Notes under the pieces: generated by a model | Seen by the model: the letters and a program-made list of their open reading frames with translations, nothing else | Database searches by the model: none | Told to the model about the DNA's origin: nothing | Assembly: GCF_028640845.1 (NCBI RefSeq) | Contig: NC_080539.1 | Span: 102,822,554-102,886,553 of the forward strand | From: Ahaetulla prasina | Lineage: Eukaryota > Chordata > Lepidosauria > Squamata > Colubridae | Length of the DNA: 64,000 nucleotides | Reading direction: 5' to 3' | Part shown: in pieces, positions 44,332 to 55,239 of the stretch | Position numbering within the stretch: the stretch's first letter is position 1 | How the letters are laid out: every line of letters starts with the position of its first letter | Program-made: the position numbers and the translations under genes

Positions 44332-45292
44332 GAAGCAAAGTATTTTGCTAATCTTTAGATAACATGCCCTTTTCATCTTGATGAGGATGCCAAGTGGGTT
44401 TGCTGTTCACTGTCACATTTTACAAGGTTTTGACGTAAACAAACCTTCAAAGTAAAATATAAAAAAGAAAAACCTTTAACTTTTTTGGATTTTTTTCTAA
44501 AATGTTAACTTATTTCTTAGGCATGATTTTATTAGCAAAATGTAGTGTTATCTTGTTTATGACAAAGTCTCATCTCAGAAAAATGATTGACGCCTGAAGA
44601 GAAAAGAAAGAAGATTCTCCTAATTTTCATCATTATTTTCTTTCTGTGAGAAAAATTAGATATTGTTTTACTATTGTCTCTCAGTTTTCTTTTTCTTCTT
44701 ATATTTTGAACAAACTATTACTGCAGACTGTAATATGCAGGTTTTTTAGTGGGGAAAAAGAAGACTTTCAGTCAACTCAGAACAAGAAACTTTAGATTTT
44801 GGAAGCGAGTAAATCTGCCTCCACTTTGTCTTTCTTTTTATTTAGATACTGAGAAGAAAATAAGCTTTCCTGTTTTGTTGTTTTTCCCAATTATTTCTCA
44901 ATTCTTAGTTAAAGACTTCTTTTCCCAAAGGGAAAAAAAAATGTGTTTTTTTTTCACCCTGGCAGAACAACTTATTTCCAATTGGTCCTTCAGATCTTCC
45001 AAAGATGCATCCATCACCACTGTAATTGAATCCATTTATCTTGTTGCTGGTCATCCTCTTTTTCCTCTTTCCTCCCATCTTGCCCATTATAGATGGGAAA
45101 GATCTATAGATACCTTACAAGAGCAAGTTCTTCTCACATAATGTTATTATAACTACCATAATAGTTGTTATGTTTACCACTATATTCAGTTTTTTTATTG
45201 TGTTATTACCATTCAGGGTGGATTTTTTTCTTTTGTATTTTTGTATTTCAGCTTAAAAAAAAACTTATGTGAAAACTGATCGTATGCTAAGC

Positions 45293-45621
45293 CAGGGGTG
45301 TCAAACTCAATTTCATTGAGGGCCGCATCAGGGCTGTGGTTGACCTTGGGGGGGCTGGATGGGCATGGCCGACTGGTTGGGAATGGCCACCTTGTTGCCA
45401 CTCCTCAAACTGCTGGCATGTTTCCTCTTCACATTGGGTAGACCTGGCTGAAGTCACACTGGCCAAATGTTTCCTCTTTGCATTGGGTAGACTGGGCCAA
45501 AGCGACGTGGGTAAATTGGGCCAAAGTGATGCTGGTCGTCCCCTTATATTTTCCAGGACAGCCTCAAAGGCCAGATCCAACAACATTGCAGGCCCCGTGG
45601 GTCTTGAGCTTGACACTCTTG
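45293..45621 (+). mobile_element. hAT-like MITE, 'CAGGGGTGTCAAACTC' family, in unit 1
   Basis: It starts CAGGGGTGTCAAACTCAATT and ends GAGCTTGACACTCTTG, with an 8-bp target duplication TGCTAAGC at 45285-45292 and 45622-45629. It was present before the tandem duplication, since unit 2 has the same insertion with the same target. The interior includes two 'GGCCAAAG' segments and repeated 'TTTCCTCTT.GCATTGGGTAG' words. The protein-like frames across it are chance. Confidence 0.92.
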
Positions 45622-46805
45622 TGCTAAGCCAGTCATGAGTGAGTTTCTCAGTAATAGGTCAATCAAGCTTTTTTGCTTAGCTTTGTCCAAAGTGCTTCCA
45701 CCATTGCAATTGCTTCCTTTATTATTATTTTATTTTAGTAGTAGTATAATAGACTGTGGAGATCAGCAGTTGGTTATTTGCCCACCTATAAAATTCTCAG
45801 TTGATTTTCATGGAATGGATATATTGTACTTTACAATATCCAGCTGGGAAGCAAAGTATTTTGCTAATCTTTAGATAACATGCCCTTTTCATCTTGATGA
45901 GGATGCCAAGTGGGTTTGCTGTTCACTGTCACATTTTACAAGGTTTTGACGTAAACAAACCTTCAAAGTAAAATATAAAAAAGAAAAACCTTTAACTTTT
46001 TTGGATTTTTTTTCTAAAATGTTAACTTATTTCTTAGGCATGATTTTATTAGCAAAATGTAGTGTTATCTTGTTTATGACAAAGTCTCATCTCAGAAAAA
46101 TGATTGACGCCTGAAGAGAAAAGAAAGAAGATTCTCCTAATTTTCATCATTATTTTCTTTCTGTGAGAAAAATTAGATATTATTTTACTATTGTCTCTCA
46201 GTTTTCTTTTTCTTCTTATATTTTGAACAAACTATTACTGCAGACTGTAATATGCAGGTTTTTTAGTGGGGAAAAAGAAGACTTTCAGTCAACTCAGAAC
46301 AAGAAACTTTAGCTTTTGGAAGCGAGTAAATTTGCCTCCACTTTGTCTTTCTTTTTATTTAGATACTGAGAAGAAAATAAGCTTTCCTGTTTTGTTGTTG
46401 TTCCCAATTATTTCTCAATTCTTAAAGACTTCTTTTCCCAAAGGGAAAAAAAAATGTGTTTTTTTTTCACCCTGGCAGAACAACCTATTTCCAATTGGTC
46501 CTTCAGATCTTCCAAAGATGCATCCATCACCACTGTAATTGAATCCATTTATCTTGTTGCTGGTCATCCTCTTTTTCCTCTTTCCTCCCATCTTGCCCAT
46601 TATAGATGGGAAAGATCTATAGATACCTTACAAGAGCAAGTTCTTCTCACATAATGTTATTATAACTACCATAATAGTTGTTATGTTTACCACTATATTC
46701 AGTTTTTTTATTGTGTTATTACCATTCAGGGTGGATTTTTTTCTTTTGTATTTTTGTATTTCAGCTTAAAAAAAAACTTATGTGAAAACTGATCGTATGC
46801 TAAGC

Positions 46806-47121
46806 CAGGGGTGTCAAACTCAATTTCATTGAGGGCCGCATCAGGGCTGTGGTTGACCGTGGGCATGGCTGACTGGTTGGGCATGGCCACCTTGTTGCCA
46901 CTCCTCAAACTGCTGGCATGTTTCCTCTTTGCATTGGGTAGACCTGGCTGAAGTCACACTGGCCAAATGTTTCCTCTTTGCATTGGGTAGACTGGGCCAA
47001 AGCGACGTGGGTAAATTGGGCCAAAGTGATGCGGGTCGGCTCCTTACATTTTCCAGGACAGCCTCCAAGGCCAGATCCAACAACATTGCAGGCCCCGTGG
47101 GCCTTGAGCTTGACACTCTTG
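46806..47121 (+). mobile_element. hAT-like MITE, same element duplicated in unit 2
   Basis: Copy of 45293-45621 with the same TGCTAAGC flanks (46798-46805 and 47122-47129). It is 13 bp shorter, mainly through a 'CTTGGGGGGGCTGGAT' segment missing near 46858. Confidence 0.92.
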
Positions 47122-47374
47122 TGCTAAGCCAGTCATGAGTGAATTTCTCAGTAATAGGTCAATCAAGCTTTTTTGCTTAGCTTTGTCCAAAGTGCTTCCA
47201 CCATTGCAATTGCTTCCTTTATTATTATTTTATTTAGTAGTAGTATAATAGACTGTGGAGATCAGCAGTTGGTTATTTGCCCACCTATAAAATTCTCAGT
47301 TGATTTTCATGGAATGGATATATTGTACTTTACAATATCCAGCTGGGAAGCAACCATAAAATTAATTGAACATA

Positions 47375-48414
47375 CAGGTAATCCCCAGGTTATGAGCATT
47401 CCCTTAGTAAACGTTCGAAGTTATGCAATCACTCAAGGGTCCTTGAGTGGCTCAGACTGCTAAGACAGTCTGTTATTAACAGCAGCTGCTTGCAATTATT
47501 GCAGGTTCAAGTCCCAACAGGCCCAAAGTTGACTCAGCCTTCCATCCTTTATAAGGTAGGTAAAATGAGGACCCAGATTGTTGGGGGCAATAAGTTGACT
47601 TTGTATATAAATATACAAATAGGATGAAGACTATTGCTAACATAGTGTAAGCCGCCCTGAATCTTCAGAGAAGGGTGGGATATAAATGCAAATAAAAATA
47701 AATAAATAAATAAATAAATAAAAAAGCATCCCTTAGCGTTTCTGAACAAGGCCCGAAACTATGAATCTTGCAGCACCACAACAGTTGTTCGCCCTTATGA
47801 ACAACCGCTGAGGATCTACATTTGTCCTGCCAGCCAAAATGGAGCATCTGAGGGGTGGATCTGACCCTCAGAAGCCCTGTGCGGCCATCCGGAGGCCTTG
47901 CCCAACACCTTGCCAGCCAAAATGAAGCCTCTGGGGTTGGATCTGGCCCTCCAAAGCTCTGTTTGGCTCTCTGCGGGCCTCTTTTGGATCTGGCCCCCGG
48001 AGTCTCCATTTCAGTCTGCAATGGGCCAGGGGAGGCCTGCAGGGGCCTGAACAGAACTGAAGAGGGGCGCTTGAGGCAGGAGAGGAGACTGCTTGCTAGA
48101 TCTTTACAAGGTAAGTGACCCGGCATGGCAGGTTGTTGTTGGGGAAGCAGTTTGGGTCTGTATGAGGCATTTCAGTGGGTCGGGGAAGCCTTGGGTGGTC
48201 TTAGGCAGGTGGTCTGTTCCATGGTAGGCTTCCTATGGCCTTCCCCACCCTGAAATACCTCATGTGCACTTAACGAGCCTGACATTACATTAGTGAATGC
48301 GTGGGTGAGAGGAGAGAGTGATCTCGTTCAAAGTACGAGATTCACTCCCTTGAATCCTCGGGTTACGAATGGAATGGGGAGGCTCCATTCCATTCATAAC
48401 TCAAGGACTACCTG
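47375..48414 (+). mobile_element. TA-flanked MITE, family C, with nested SINE
   Basis: The left end is CAGGTAATCCCCAGGTTATG and the right end is 'CATAACTCAAGGACTACCTG', with TA on both sides. The left end lies about 20 bp right of the tandem duplication. The inner sequence is divergent and GC-richer, with repeats of 'GCCAGCCAAAATG.AGC.TCTG' (47829-47850 and 47911-47935). A SINE occupies 47429-47725. Confidence 0.8.
47429..47725 (+). mobile_element. tRNA-derived SINE with AATAAATA tail, nested in MITE
   Basis: The head 'GAGTGGCTCAGACTGCTAAG' and B-box-like 'GCAGGTTCAAGTCCCAACAG' are followed by 'GTTGACTCAGCCTTCCATCC' and 'GATTGTTGGGGGCAATAAGT'. The 3' end reads 'AGAGAAGGGTGGGATATAAA' and then (AAATA)n. 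The 3' part shares the 'GGGCGGTATAAAT' character of L2/CR1 ends, so it is probably mobilised by those LINEs. A fragment of the same family lies at 7250-7372 (-). Confidence 0.8.
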
Positions 48415-49479
48415 TATTTGACTGAAAATCTAGTTTCTGGCCAGTGTTCTGAAATTTAACTAGAAAGTTACTTCCATTTTCCCATTTCCTTCATATTCAT
48501 TTAATCTGCACTTTACTAGAATATAATTCACACTTTCAGAAGTATTACGTACTGTGGTCAGTGTGGTTGTATGAATTGTATGACTGGAGTTATTCTAATA
48601 GTTCAATTAAGTATATATTTGCCGCACGTGAAAGAGAAAATGGAAGTGTTGGAGGTGCATATGCTGTTCTTCAAAGCTAATTCAGTATAAATGCAACCTA
48701 TTCAATTATTTACTAAAGACAGTTAGCTAATCCATTGTTCAAGGATCTAAAAGTCAGCTGATTCATAGGTAATCTGATACAATACTTAGCTGTTTGATTC
48801 CCAGGCAGAGGGCTGTACCTTATCTTTTCATTAAGTAACCATAACTTTTCAGGGAGAAAGCTTTGAAAGTCCTGCTCAGCTAGTTTTTCCTTAAGAAAAT
48901 ATGTTTCTGCATGCTATAGCAATAATATAGTTTTGGGTACATCATTTATTCAATAATCTGTGACACATTCTGTTCTTTAAATTTTGCTAACTTTATCACA
49001 TCAGAAAAGTTGGCAGGAAATAATACTGTGCAAGTGAGTTTCCAAAGATTTCTGCAGATAGATTCAGATGCTCCCAGAGTATGTAGACCTAGAAAAGTAT
49101 CTTACATTTTTAATATATCTTCAAGAACTGCCCTTTTGGACTAATTGTATTATCTGAAGTCTTAACATGCAATTATTGTCATCATAATCCTTAAAAGCAG
49201 AGAAACTAAAAATGCATTGGACTTTGCTGTTTTTTGTTTTTGCTTTTGTACATTGGTTCGTTTCTCCTTTTTTACTGTTGTTTTCCTCCCATAATCTAAG
49301 AAACATCCAACAGTGGACCCCAATGTGTGGTGTTCATTTGTTTGGTCACTTTATTGGCAAAATCTAATGATGAATCCTGAAATGGGTTAAGGTATAGTTT
49401 AGTGAAGCATATAGCTAAAAAGAGATCATGAACTTTAAGCCAGGTAATTTCTGTGGCAATATTGATGGTAAGAACCGAA
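48415..49479. other. unique AT-rich non-coding DNA
   Basis: No repeat family or exon recognised. Confidence 0.4.
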
Positions 49480-49945
49480 CTAGGTGGCTCAGTGGCTAAG
49501 ACACAGAGCTTGTCGATCAGAAAGGTCAGCAGTTCGGATCCCTAGTACAGGTCTCCTGTGTGAGCAGGGGGGTTGGATTAGATGACCTCCAAGGTCCCTT
49601 CCAACCAGTGGTGAAATCCAATTTTTTTTACTACTGGTTCTGTGGGCGTGGCTTGGTGGGTGTAGTGTGGTGTGGCTTGGTGGGTGTGACTTGGTCGATG
49701 TGACTTGGTGGGCGTGGCAGGGGAAGGATACTGCAAAATCTCCATTCCCTCCCCAGTCCTTTGGGAAAGGATATTGCAAAATCTCCATTCCCACCCCACT
49801 CTGGGGCCAGCCAGAGGTGGTATTTGCCGGTTTTCCGAACTACTCAAAATTTCTACTACCAGTTCTCTAAACTGCTCAAAATTTCTGCTACCGGTTCTTC
49901 AGAACCTGCTGGATTTCACCCGTGCTTCCAACTCTGTTACTGTTA
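49480..49945 (+). mobile_element. tRNA-derived SINE with CR1 3' tail, split by a hAT-like MITE
   Basis: The head 'AGGTGGCTCAGTGGCTAAGA' / 'CTTGTCGATCAGAAAGGTCA' leads into 'GGGGTTGGATTAGATGACCT' and 'CCAAGGTCCCTTCCAAC', the CR1 3' consensus. The hAT-like element at 49606-49924 splits it, after which 'CTTCCAACTCTGTTACTG' resumes. This shows a SINE that borrows the CR1 3' end. Confidence 0.8.
49606..49924 (-). mobile_element. hAT-like MITE, family A, copy 2 (inverted)
   Basis: The ends are CAGTGGTGAAATCCAATTTT and 'CTGGATTTCACCCGTG', with a perfect 8-bp target duplication CTTCCAAC at 49598-49605 and 49925-49932. In inverse orientation it shares the 'AAATACCACCTCTGGCTGGC' and 'GCAAAATCTCCATTCCCACC' cores with copies 1 and 3. 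The insertion landed in the CR1-derived tail of a SINE. Confidence 0.93.
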
Positions 49946-50159
49946 ACTAACAGTTGGAGTCGTGTATTAAAAACTTACTTGCAATTCCTGTTCACCCTAT
50001 CAATAAAAGTAGCATTAAAATAAGCAACCTTTTACATGTCTGATGTTAGAAAAAAGAATTGTCATTTGGTTACTGAGTTGTTGTTTTTTTTAAGTTCTCC
50101 TTGTGTAAGTCAACTGAGATGCCATTGTGTTATTTTACTTCTGTTTCCTGTTCAGAAGT
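49946..50159. other. unique non-coding DNA
   Basis: No feature recognised; it precedes the presumed promoter region. Confidence 0.35.
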
Positions 50160-50866
50160 TTGAACTGTTGTTAGCTCTCTGCCGTGGAAGGGAGGAGTTT
50201 CTGTTTCTATAGCTGCGCCTCTAGGAGCGGAAGCCTATCATATTTCACCCTAATCCTAATTGATAGCTATAGCCAAGCTTATTGTTAACGAGAATCGTTC
50301 TGGAGAGCCTTCCCTGAGCCTTTTCCTTATAGGCAGAAAGCTACATGGCTGGTTTGGGAAAATCAGAATGCCTTTTCCGCAGAGAAAAGAGAGAGCGGCT
50401 GTAATTTATATCCTCCTTGCCTGGCAACTTGCTAACAGCATGCATTTCTTTCTGATCAAAGGAGCTCTTGGTTCCTCTACGTAATAGGAGGGGAGCCTGG
50501 ATTACGAGCACACTGGAGAGAAGAGATGGACTTTGGATGAAAGCTGGGAAAAGCCAAAATCTGTGTATTTTTCGGGAGTGTACTTCGACACTCTCCTAAT
50601 CTGATTTCCTGGAGGTTGTTTTCAGCGTGTCAATCTGTTTCGCTTGCCTCTATTGTGTCGTGCTTGGCAGCTCGGAAAGTACTGTGGGCAAAAAAGCAGA
50701 ATTAGCCACTTGGTTTTTTTTTGTTCGATTGAGTTTTAAGATGAACAAGCGTGCTACTTATTTTAAAACAGGTACACGCCCACGCTGGTGGTAAAAGGAA
50801 CGGGAGAAGATTTAAGAGCGTTCTTAATCGTTGCGTATTGGGGATTATTATTTTTTAAAGAGAAAA
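50160..50866 (+). promoter_or_regulatory. probable promoter / 5'UTR of the NHS-family first exon
   Basis: This stretch is free of recognised repeats, somewhat GC-richer than its surroundings, and directly abuts the NHS-family start codon. Its extent is a guess, and no TATA box or transcription start can be assigned from sequence. It contains several ATGs upstream of the main start, including a complete short ORF at 50741-50794. Confidence 0.4.
50741..50794 (+). other. upstream ORF, 17 codons
   Basis: MNKRATYFKTGTRPRWW then TAA. The -3 base is A, a fair start context. It ends 72 bp before the main ATG, so if the transcript begins upstream it could reduce or regulate translation. It also contains an 'ACAGGTACAC' donor-like site at about 50768-50777, which could be used by a non-coding first exon. 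Both ideas are inference. Confidence 0.4.
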
Positions 50867-51068
50867 ATGAAACAGGAGAGCTCCTCAAAATCTCTGCGGT
50901 TTAAATCTAATCCAGGATCCCTTTCACGTGCTGTAAGCTGGATAAACTTCTCCACGCTGTCCAAGCAAACAAAAAGATTGTTTCGCAGTGATGGTGAACT
51001 CACATCCATATGTGGGGACCAAGTGGAAGAGGATGAGAACTGGATCTACCGACCACAACACAGAAATG
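50867..51068 (+). CDS. NHS/NHSL1: alternative first coding exon of a Nance-Horan family protein (NHS or NHSL1), partial
   Basis: The exon encodes 67 residues plus one base: MKQESSSKSLRF ... GSLSRAVSWINFSTLSKQ, TKRLFRSDGEL, CGDQ and DENWIYRPQHRN. It matches my recollection of the NHS/NHSL1 alternative N-terminus, in particular the SLSRAVSWINFS, QTKRLFRSDGEL and ENWIYR blocks. It ends ...AATG|GTGATC. That phase-1 donor would join the next exon's CT GTN to give Ala-Val, as in the family's '...AVSNLD' second exon, which lies beyond this window. NHS-family proteins regulate actin remodelling and WAVE-dependent cell edge dynamics in eye, tooth and brain development. An A at -3 supports this ATG; the frame upstream is open for 12 codons but starts with a non-AUG codon. 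The family assignment is firm, but which paralog it is remains undecided. Confidence 0.78.
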
Positions 51069-54000
51069 GTGATCGTTGTTTTTATACTTAATCCAGATCT
51101 CATCTTTTTAATTGTGCTTTGTAAGATTGTGCTTTCATTGTTCCCATGCTCCTTTTCATTTTCTCTACAAGCGTCTCTGTTGACCTTCTTGATTCTGGGG
51201 CGTTTCTTGATAATGCAACCTGCTGTTTTATTGTAGCCTTACAAAATCATTCTTCCTCAGAGGCTGGCTAGCCTATGAAAACAGGATTTTCGTTGCTGTG
51301 CTTTTTAATGTGGCAGTTTGTTATGACAAAGGATTTCTCTGACATTGCGTGAGGGGAGGGGAACTGAAATGTAATGGGCCTAAAGATAGAAGACAGGAAA
51401 ACATTAATTGCAAAAATAGATCCTTCAGTTATTTTTGGAGACATAATCAGTGCATGTAACAGACATTTGTGTAACAGGTGTATGTAAAGCAAACCGTAAG
51501 GTTTTTTTCTTGCTTCACCTGTGGATGAGGTTTAACAGTTTCTGGAAGGTGGGACCTTAAGGAACATGTATTTATATATTTAATATTCTGATGTTTATTA
51601 TGCAGGCAATGTGCTATACAATTTTCTTTATAATTTGATCGGAACTTTTAGCTTAGCTTCATGTGAGATTCATTCCCTTCCTAAATGTGTACAATATTTA
51701 TGTGGTATTCTGGCAAGGAAGAATTATTAGCTTTAGCTAGAATTGTTTCTAGACAGTAGGAATGGTGATTCATCCACCTTTTTGAAAACTATACAGACAC
51801 ATCCTTGAAGTCCCCAGGAGTTGAGTTTGACCTGAAAGTCTCTTTACCTTTACTCTACTTCTAAACCTTCCTTTCTTACCAATGGCAGTTTCATTTTTTT
51901 CCTACAAATCAAAGTGTTTTCTACTCGTGAGTAATTGTGTGCCTCATTTCTCATCTCTTATAAAAATATGATCAGGACTTTGTTAAAGTAATAATTATCT
52001 TTTTGGCCAGTGTTGTAGGGACCCCTTATAATAATCCAGTGAGCTAACTATTGTACTATTAGAATTTATACATATGCACAAAAATCATAGCAAATGATAG
52101 ACTGTATTGGAAACTGTGCAGCTATTTAGTTTATATTTTACTGAAAAAGGCATAATCTATTCTTAAACATTGAGAAAATCAGTCACAAATGTTGAAAGAG
52201 CACTTGTGTAAAACAACCCCATGATAGCTGCAAACTTCATAGCGTGGGAAAAATGAGGATGGGTATGTATCTATTGTTTTATGGCACTTGACTAGAAAAC
52301 TTACTTGTGAGTTCTTGTTTGGATGCCAAATTTGTTTTGTTTCCTGCTGTGGCACCCCACTAGAGCCCAAAGATCTTTTAGTAAAAGTAAATGGCTATTC
52401 GATTTCTCCTATATTCCGTTAATTCTTTCCATGGTGCATTTTCTCTTGCTTTGAAGCTCTGTTTAAAAGAGATGAGACTGAAAGATAACTGGAGGAGGTG
52501 GAGAAGATAAAAAGAGACTAAACTAGATGAGATTACTGTAAATCAGCCTGAATTTTCAGGACTTCACTCCTAAATTAGTCAAAGTCTTCAATGTCATTTG
52601 TAAAAGTAATAAAAAGAATTTAATAAAAAAACATTTACTAAATTCCCCTCTTAAATCCAAATGTGTTAAGTCAGCCAATCTTCTAGAATCATATACCTAA
52701 TTGTAAAGTGAATTTTAAAATGGAAAATCTAGAATTCTGAAAAACCAGAGAAATCTTTGGTCAAATCTTTTTTTAAAAAAAAATGAGTCATTTAGAGGGT
52801 AAATTTGTAAAATAAAAGTTTGGTAATTGATATTAAAGCAATTTAATAAATAAATTCTGAAATATAAGGTTAATATTAAGTTAATATTAACTAATAACCC
52901 TAAGCCTTGTATAGTCTGTACCAGGACATTCATAATAGTCACAGCATTAAGATTTTTTATTTTTAGTCCTCTAAAGTAAACATTAATGACTCACTAATGC
53001 CATATATGCAGTACAGGCAATGATAAACTTGGCACTATTTCTGTGGTCAATTTTTGAAGTCCATGTGTGTATCCTATCTGGACATTTTAAATTTACCATA
53101 TATTGTAAATGTCCATGACCACACCTGGAGTTTACATTTCCCTGTGCACTGATTCATCTCCAGGAAACTTGATATCTATGAGTAATATTACCGTGTTTCC
53201 ACTGATGATTGCTTTATAAGGTATCTATGAGCTCAAAAGATTTATTGGTTTAAGAGCTCCAAAGCAACTCTGTCATATTGTTAGAAACACTCAGAAGTGA
53301 TTGCAGTTGTAATAATTTCCCAGTCAGGCAGACTAACCTTTGGACTAGAAACCCGAGATTGCAAAATAACCCCAGGTAAGAATGTCTGGTCTGAATAATG
53401 TGAATAAAGCAAATGTATAATGATTTCTTTTTTGAAAAACAACTAGGAAATCAAGATTCCTTTTCCTGAATTCAGATTACAAACAATGCCGTAGTACATC
53501 AGTCTTGCATAGGAATCCCTAGGCATAAAGCTTTACATATTTGTAAAATCCAATGAATTACTTTTCAACCTTGATCTTTGAGATTTGTTCCAAGAAATAG
53601 TACCAGAGATTAGCATGAGGAAAATTTATTTACAGAATACAATGTAGAGATAGGACCTTATTCATATTAGAATACGGACCAGTTATGCCAATTGTTGAAA
53701 TTAACCTATTCATATTACTAAATAGTTCCTTTTCTCATTGTAAGACCCTTATTCTTGGAATGCCTACACCTCAAGTTGAACTTCTTAAAATTATGAAGTA
53801 AATAACAAAGAGGCCAATACCATACTTTGTGAAACATCCTTTCCTATGTAACATTGAATGTGGCTAAAAAAAGCAAGTTGTCCTTAGTAATTTGTAACCC
53901 ACTTTGTTTCCAAGAGTATTTCAAAAACTAAAATGAATTATATATTTCAACAATTCTGTGGTTTAAACTTAACATGTAGAATAGACCCTGGAGAAATGCT

Positions 54001-54767
54001 GGCACGCCAATGTTCTTATTTGGTTTTTTTTTTATAACTGTTCTACTGGGTATTCAGTTAAATTATCAGGTTTACATGAAGTCGGATTGAAGTCAATTTG
54101 GCTTGCATGTAAGGCTAAAAGTAGAAATCCAAGGAGAGGACATTTAATCAAAATGTGCTAGAAGCTGCATTACCACAAGTGTGTTACCCAGATGTTAAGT
54201 CTATTTCCTTGAAGTTCGTTGCTTCAGTATTTGAAACGTAGCATTGTATGCTGCTCGAAGTTATTTTCTTGTGAGATCGGTAGATAAATAAAAATGTTTA
54301 AAGACATTTTTTAGTTGGCTGACTTTTTTTGAAAATTTGAAAGGGACAACAAATCTAGCAAAACAAATGTAATTATGTGATGTATTATGCAGAAGTAAGT
54401 AATGTATTGTTCATTTAAGTTTTATGTTCTCTTTTGTTGATTGTCATATTGTCATTAGATTTTCTTGCAAGGGCTAGTTTTTCCTTTAATGAGAGTTCAC
54501 ATACTCACCCAGTGTAGGAATGGGAGAAAGATGTGGGACTGAACATACTTCATTGATTTGGGGACGGGGGGGTTGATGGGCAGCATAATTGTGCACTTGA
54601 CTCATATATAAAATAAAGAAACCTATTGTATTGTGCACAGTACAGGATAGAATGAGGACTTTTTACCCCTGTAATTGGACAGCATCTGTAAAAATCTTTA
54701 TTATTTGTAATGATATGCATGGCAGTTAATAATTTTTTAAAGTTATTGTTTTTATTGGAATAATGAA
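51069..54767 (+). other. start of intron 1 of the NHS-family gene
   Basis: It begins with the donor GTGATC. The sequence is AT-rich with no second exon recognised and few repeats. A short scrap near 51806-51862 ('AGGAGTTGAGTTTGACCTGA', '...CTCTTTACCTTTACTC') may be an old SINE 3' end. The intron continues to the window edge; the features listed below lie within it. Confidence 0.6.
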
Positions 54768-54769
54768 TA

Positions 54770-55038
54770 CAGATAGCCTCTGACTGACAACAGTTCATTT
54801 AGTGAGTGTTTGAAGTTACGTCACTGAAAAAAGTTGATTTATGGTTGTTTTTCATGCTTACGACCATTACAACATCCCCATGGTCATGTAATCAAAATTC
54901 AGATTGCTTGGCAACTGATTCATGTTTATGACCATTGTGACAAGAAAGGATCATAAACTGGGGCAAAACTCACTTAACTGTCTTGCTTAGCAATAGAACT
55001 TTTGGCCTCAATTGTGGTCGTAAGTTGAGAACACCCTG
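54770..55038 (+). mobile_element. TA-flanked MITE, family C
   Basis: The left end CAGATAGCCTCTGACTGACA and right end 'GTAAGTTGAGAACACCCTG' are bounded by TA. The interior keeps 'AGTGAGTGTTTGAAGTTACG', 'CCCCATGGTCATGTAATCAA' and 'TGGGGCAAAACTCACTTAAC'. It is 269 bp, an internal deletion relative to longer siblings. Confidence 0.87.
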
Positions 55039-55239
55039 TAATGGGATATGACTGTTTCAAAACACTTGAAGTACCCTTGATTTTAGTTAGCATATGTTGG
55101 AATTATTATATAAATTGTACTATTGAAGAGTGCTTTAAGCAGTCTTGTATATCAAACGTGGCAATTTTTATTTTGTATATGGTAGTATATTATTCCAACT
55201 TACTATGTGATGATGATGGGGTTGTTTCTGAGTGCTTAG

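Larger units (their letters stand above)
44332..47353 (+). repeat. tandem duplication, 1516 + 1499 bp, short microhomology
   Basis: Unit 1 is 44332-45847 and unit 2 is 45848-47346. The words AGCTGGAAGCAA (44327-44338), AGCTGGGAAGCAA (45842-45854) and AGCTGGGAAGCAA (47341-47353) mark the original left site, the junction and the right end. The units hold unique AT-rich DNA plus one hAT-like MITE each. They differ by scattered substitutions (for example ATTGTTTTA/ATTATTTTA and TAGATTTTGG/TAGCTTTTGG) and small indels, unlike the homopolymer-only pattern at 35-38 kb. This points to an older, genuine duplication. Confidence 0.93.

Noticed and set aside
44749..45141. 130-codon open frame repeated at 46266-46654
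   Set aside because: Its repetition is due to the tandem duplication, the copies are frameshifted relative to each other, and no domain is visible.
49578..49950. Several overlapping 60-100 codon frames
   Set aside because: They are inside the family A hAT-like MITE and recur in its other copies (13088-13536, 55856-56294).
54550..54798. 82-codon minus frame in the presumed intron
   Set aside because: No recognisable domain, and it runs into a MITE end.
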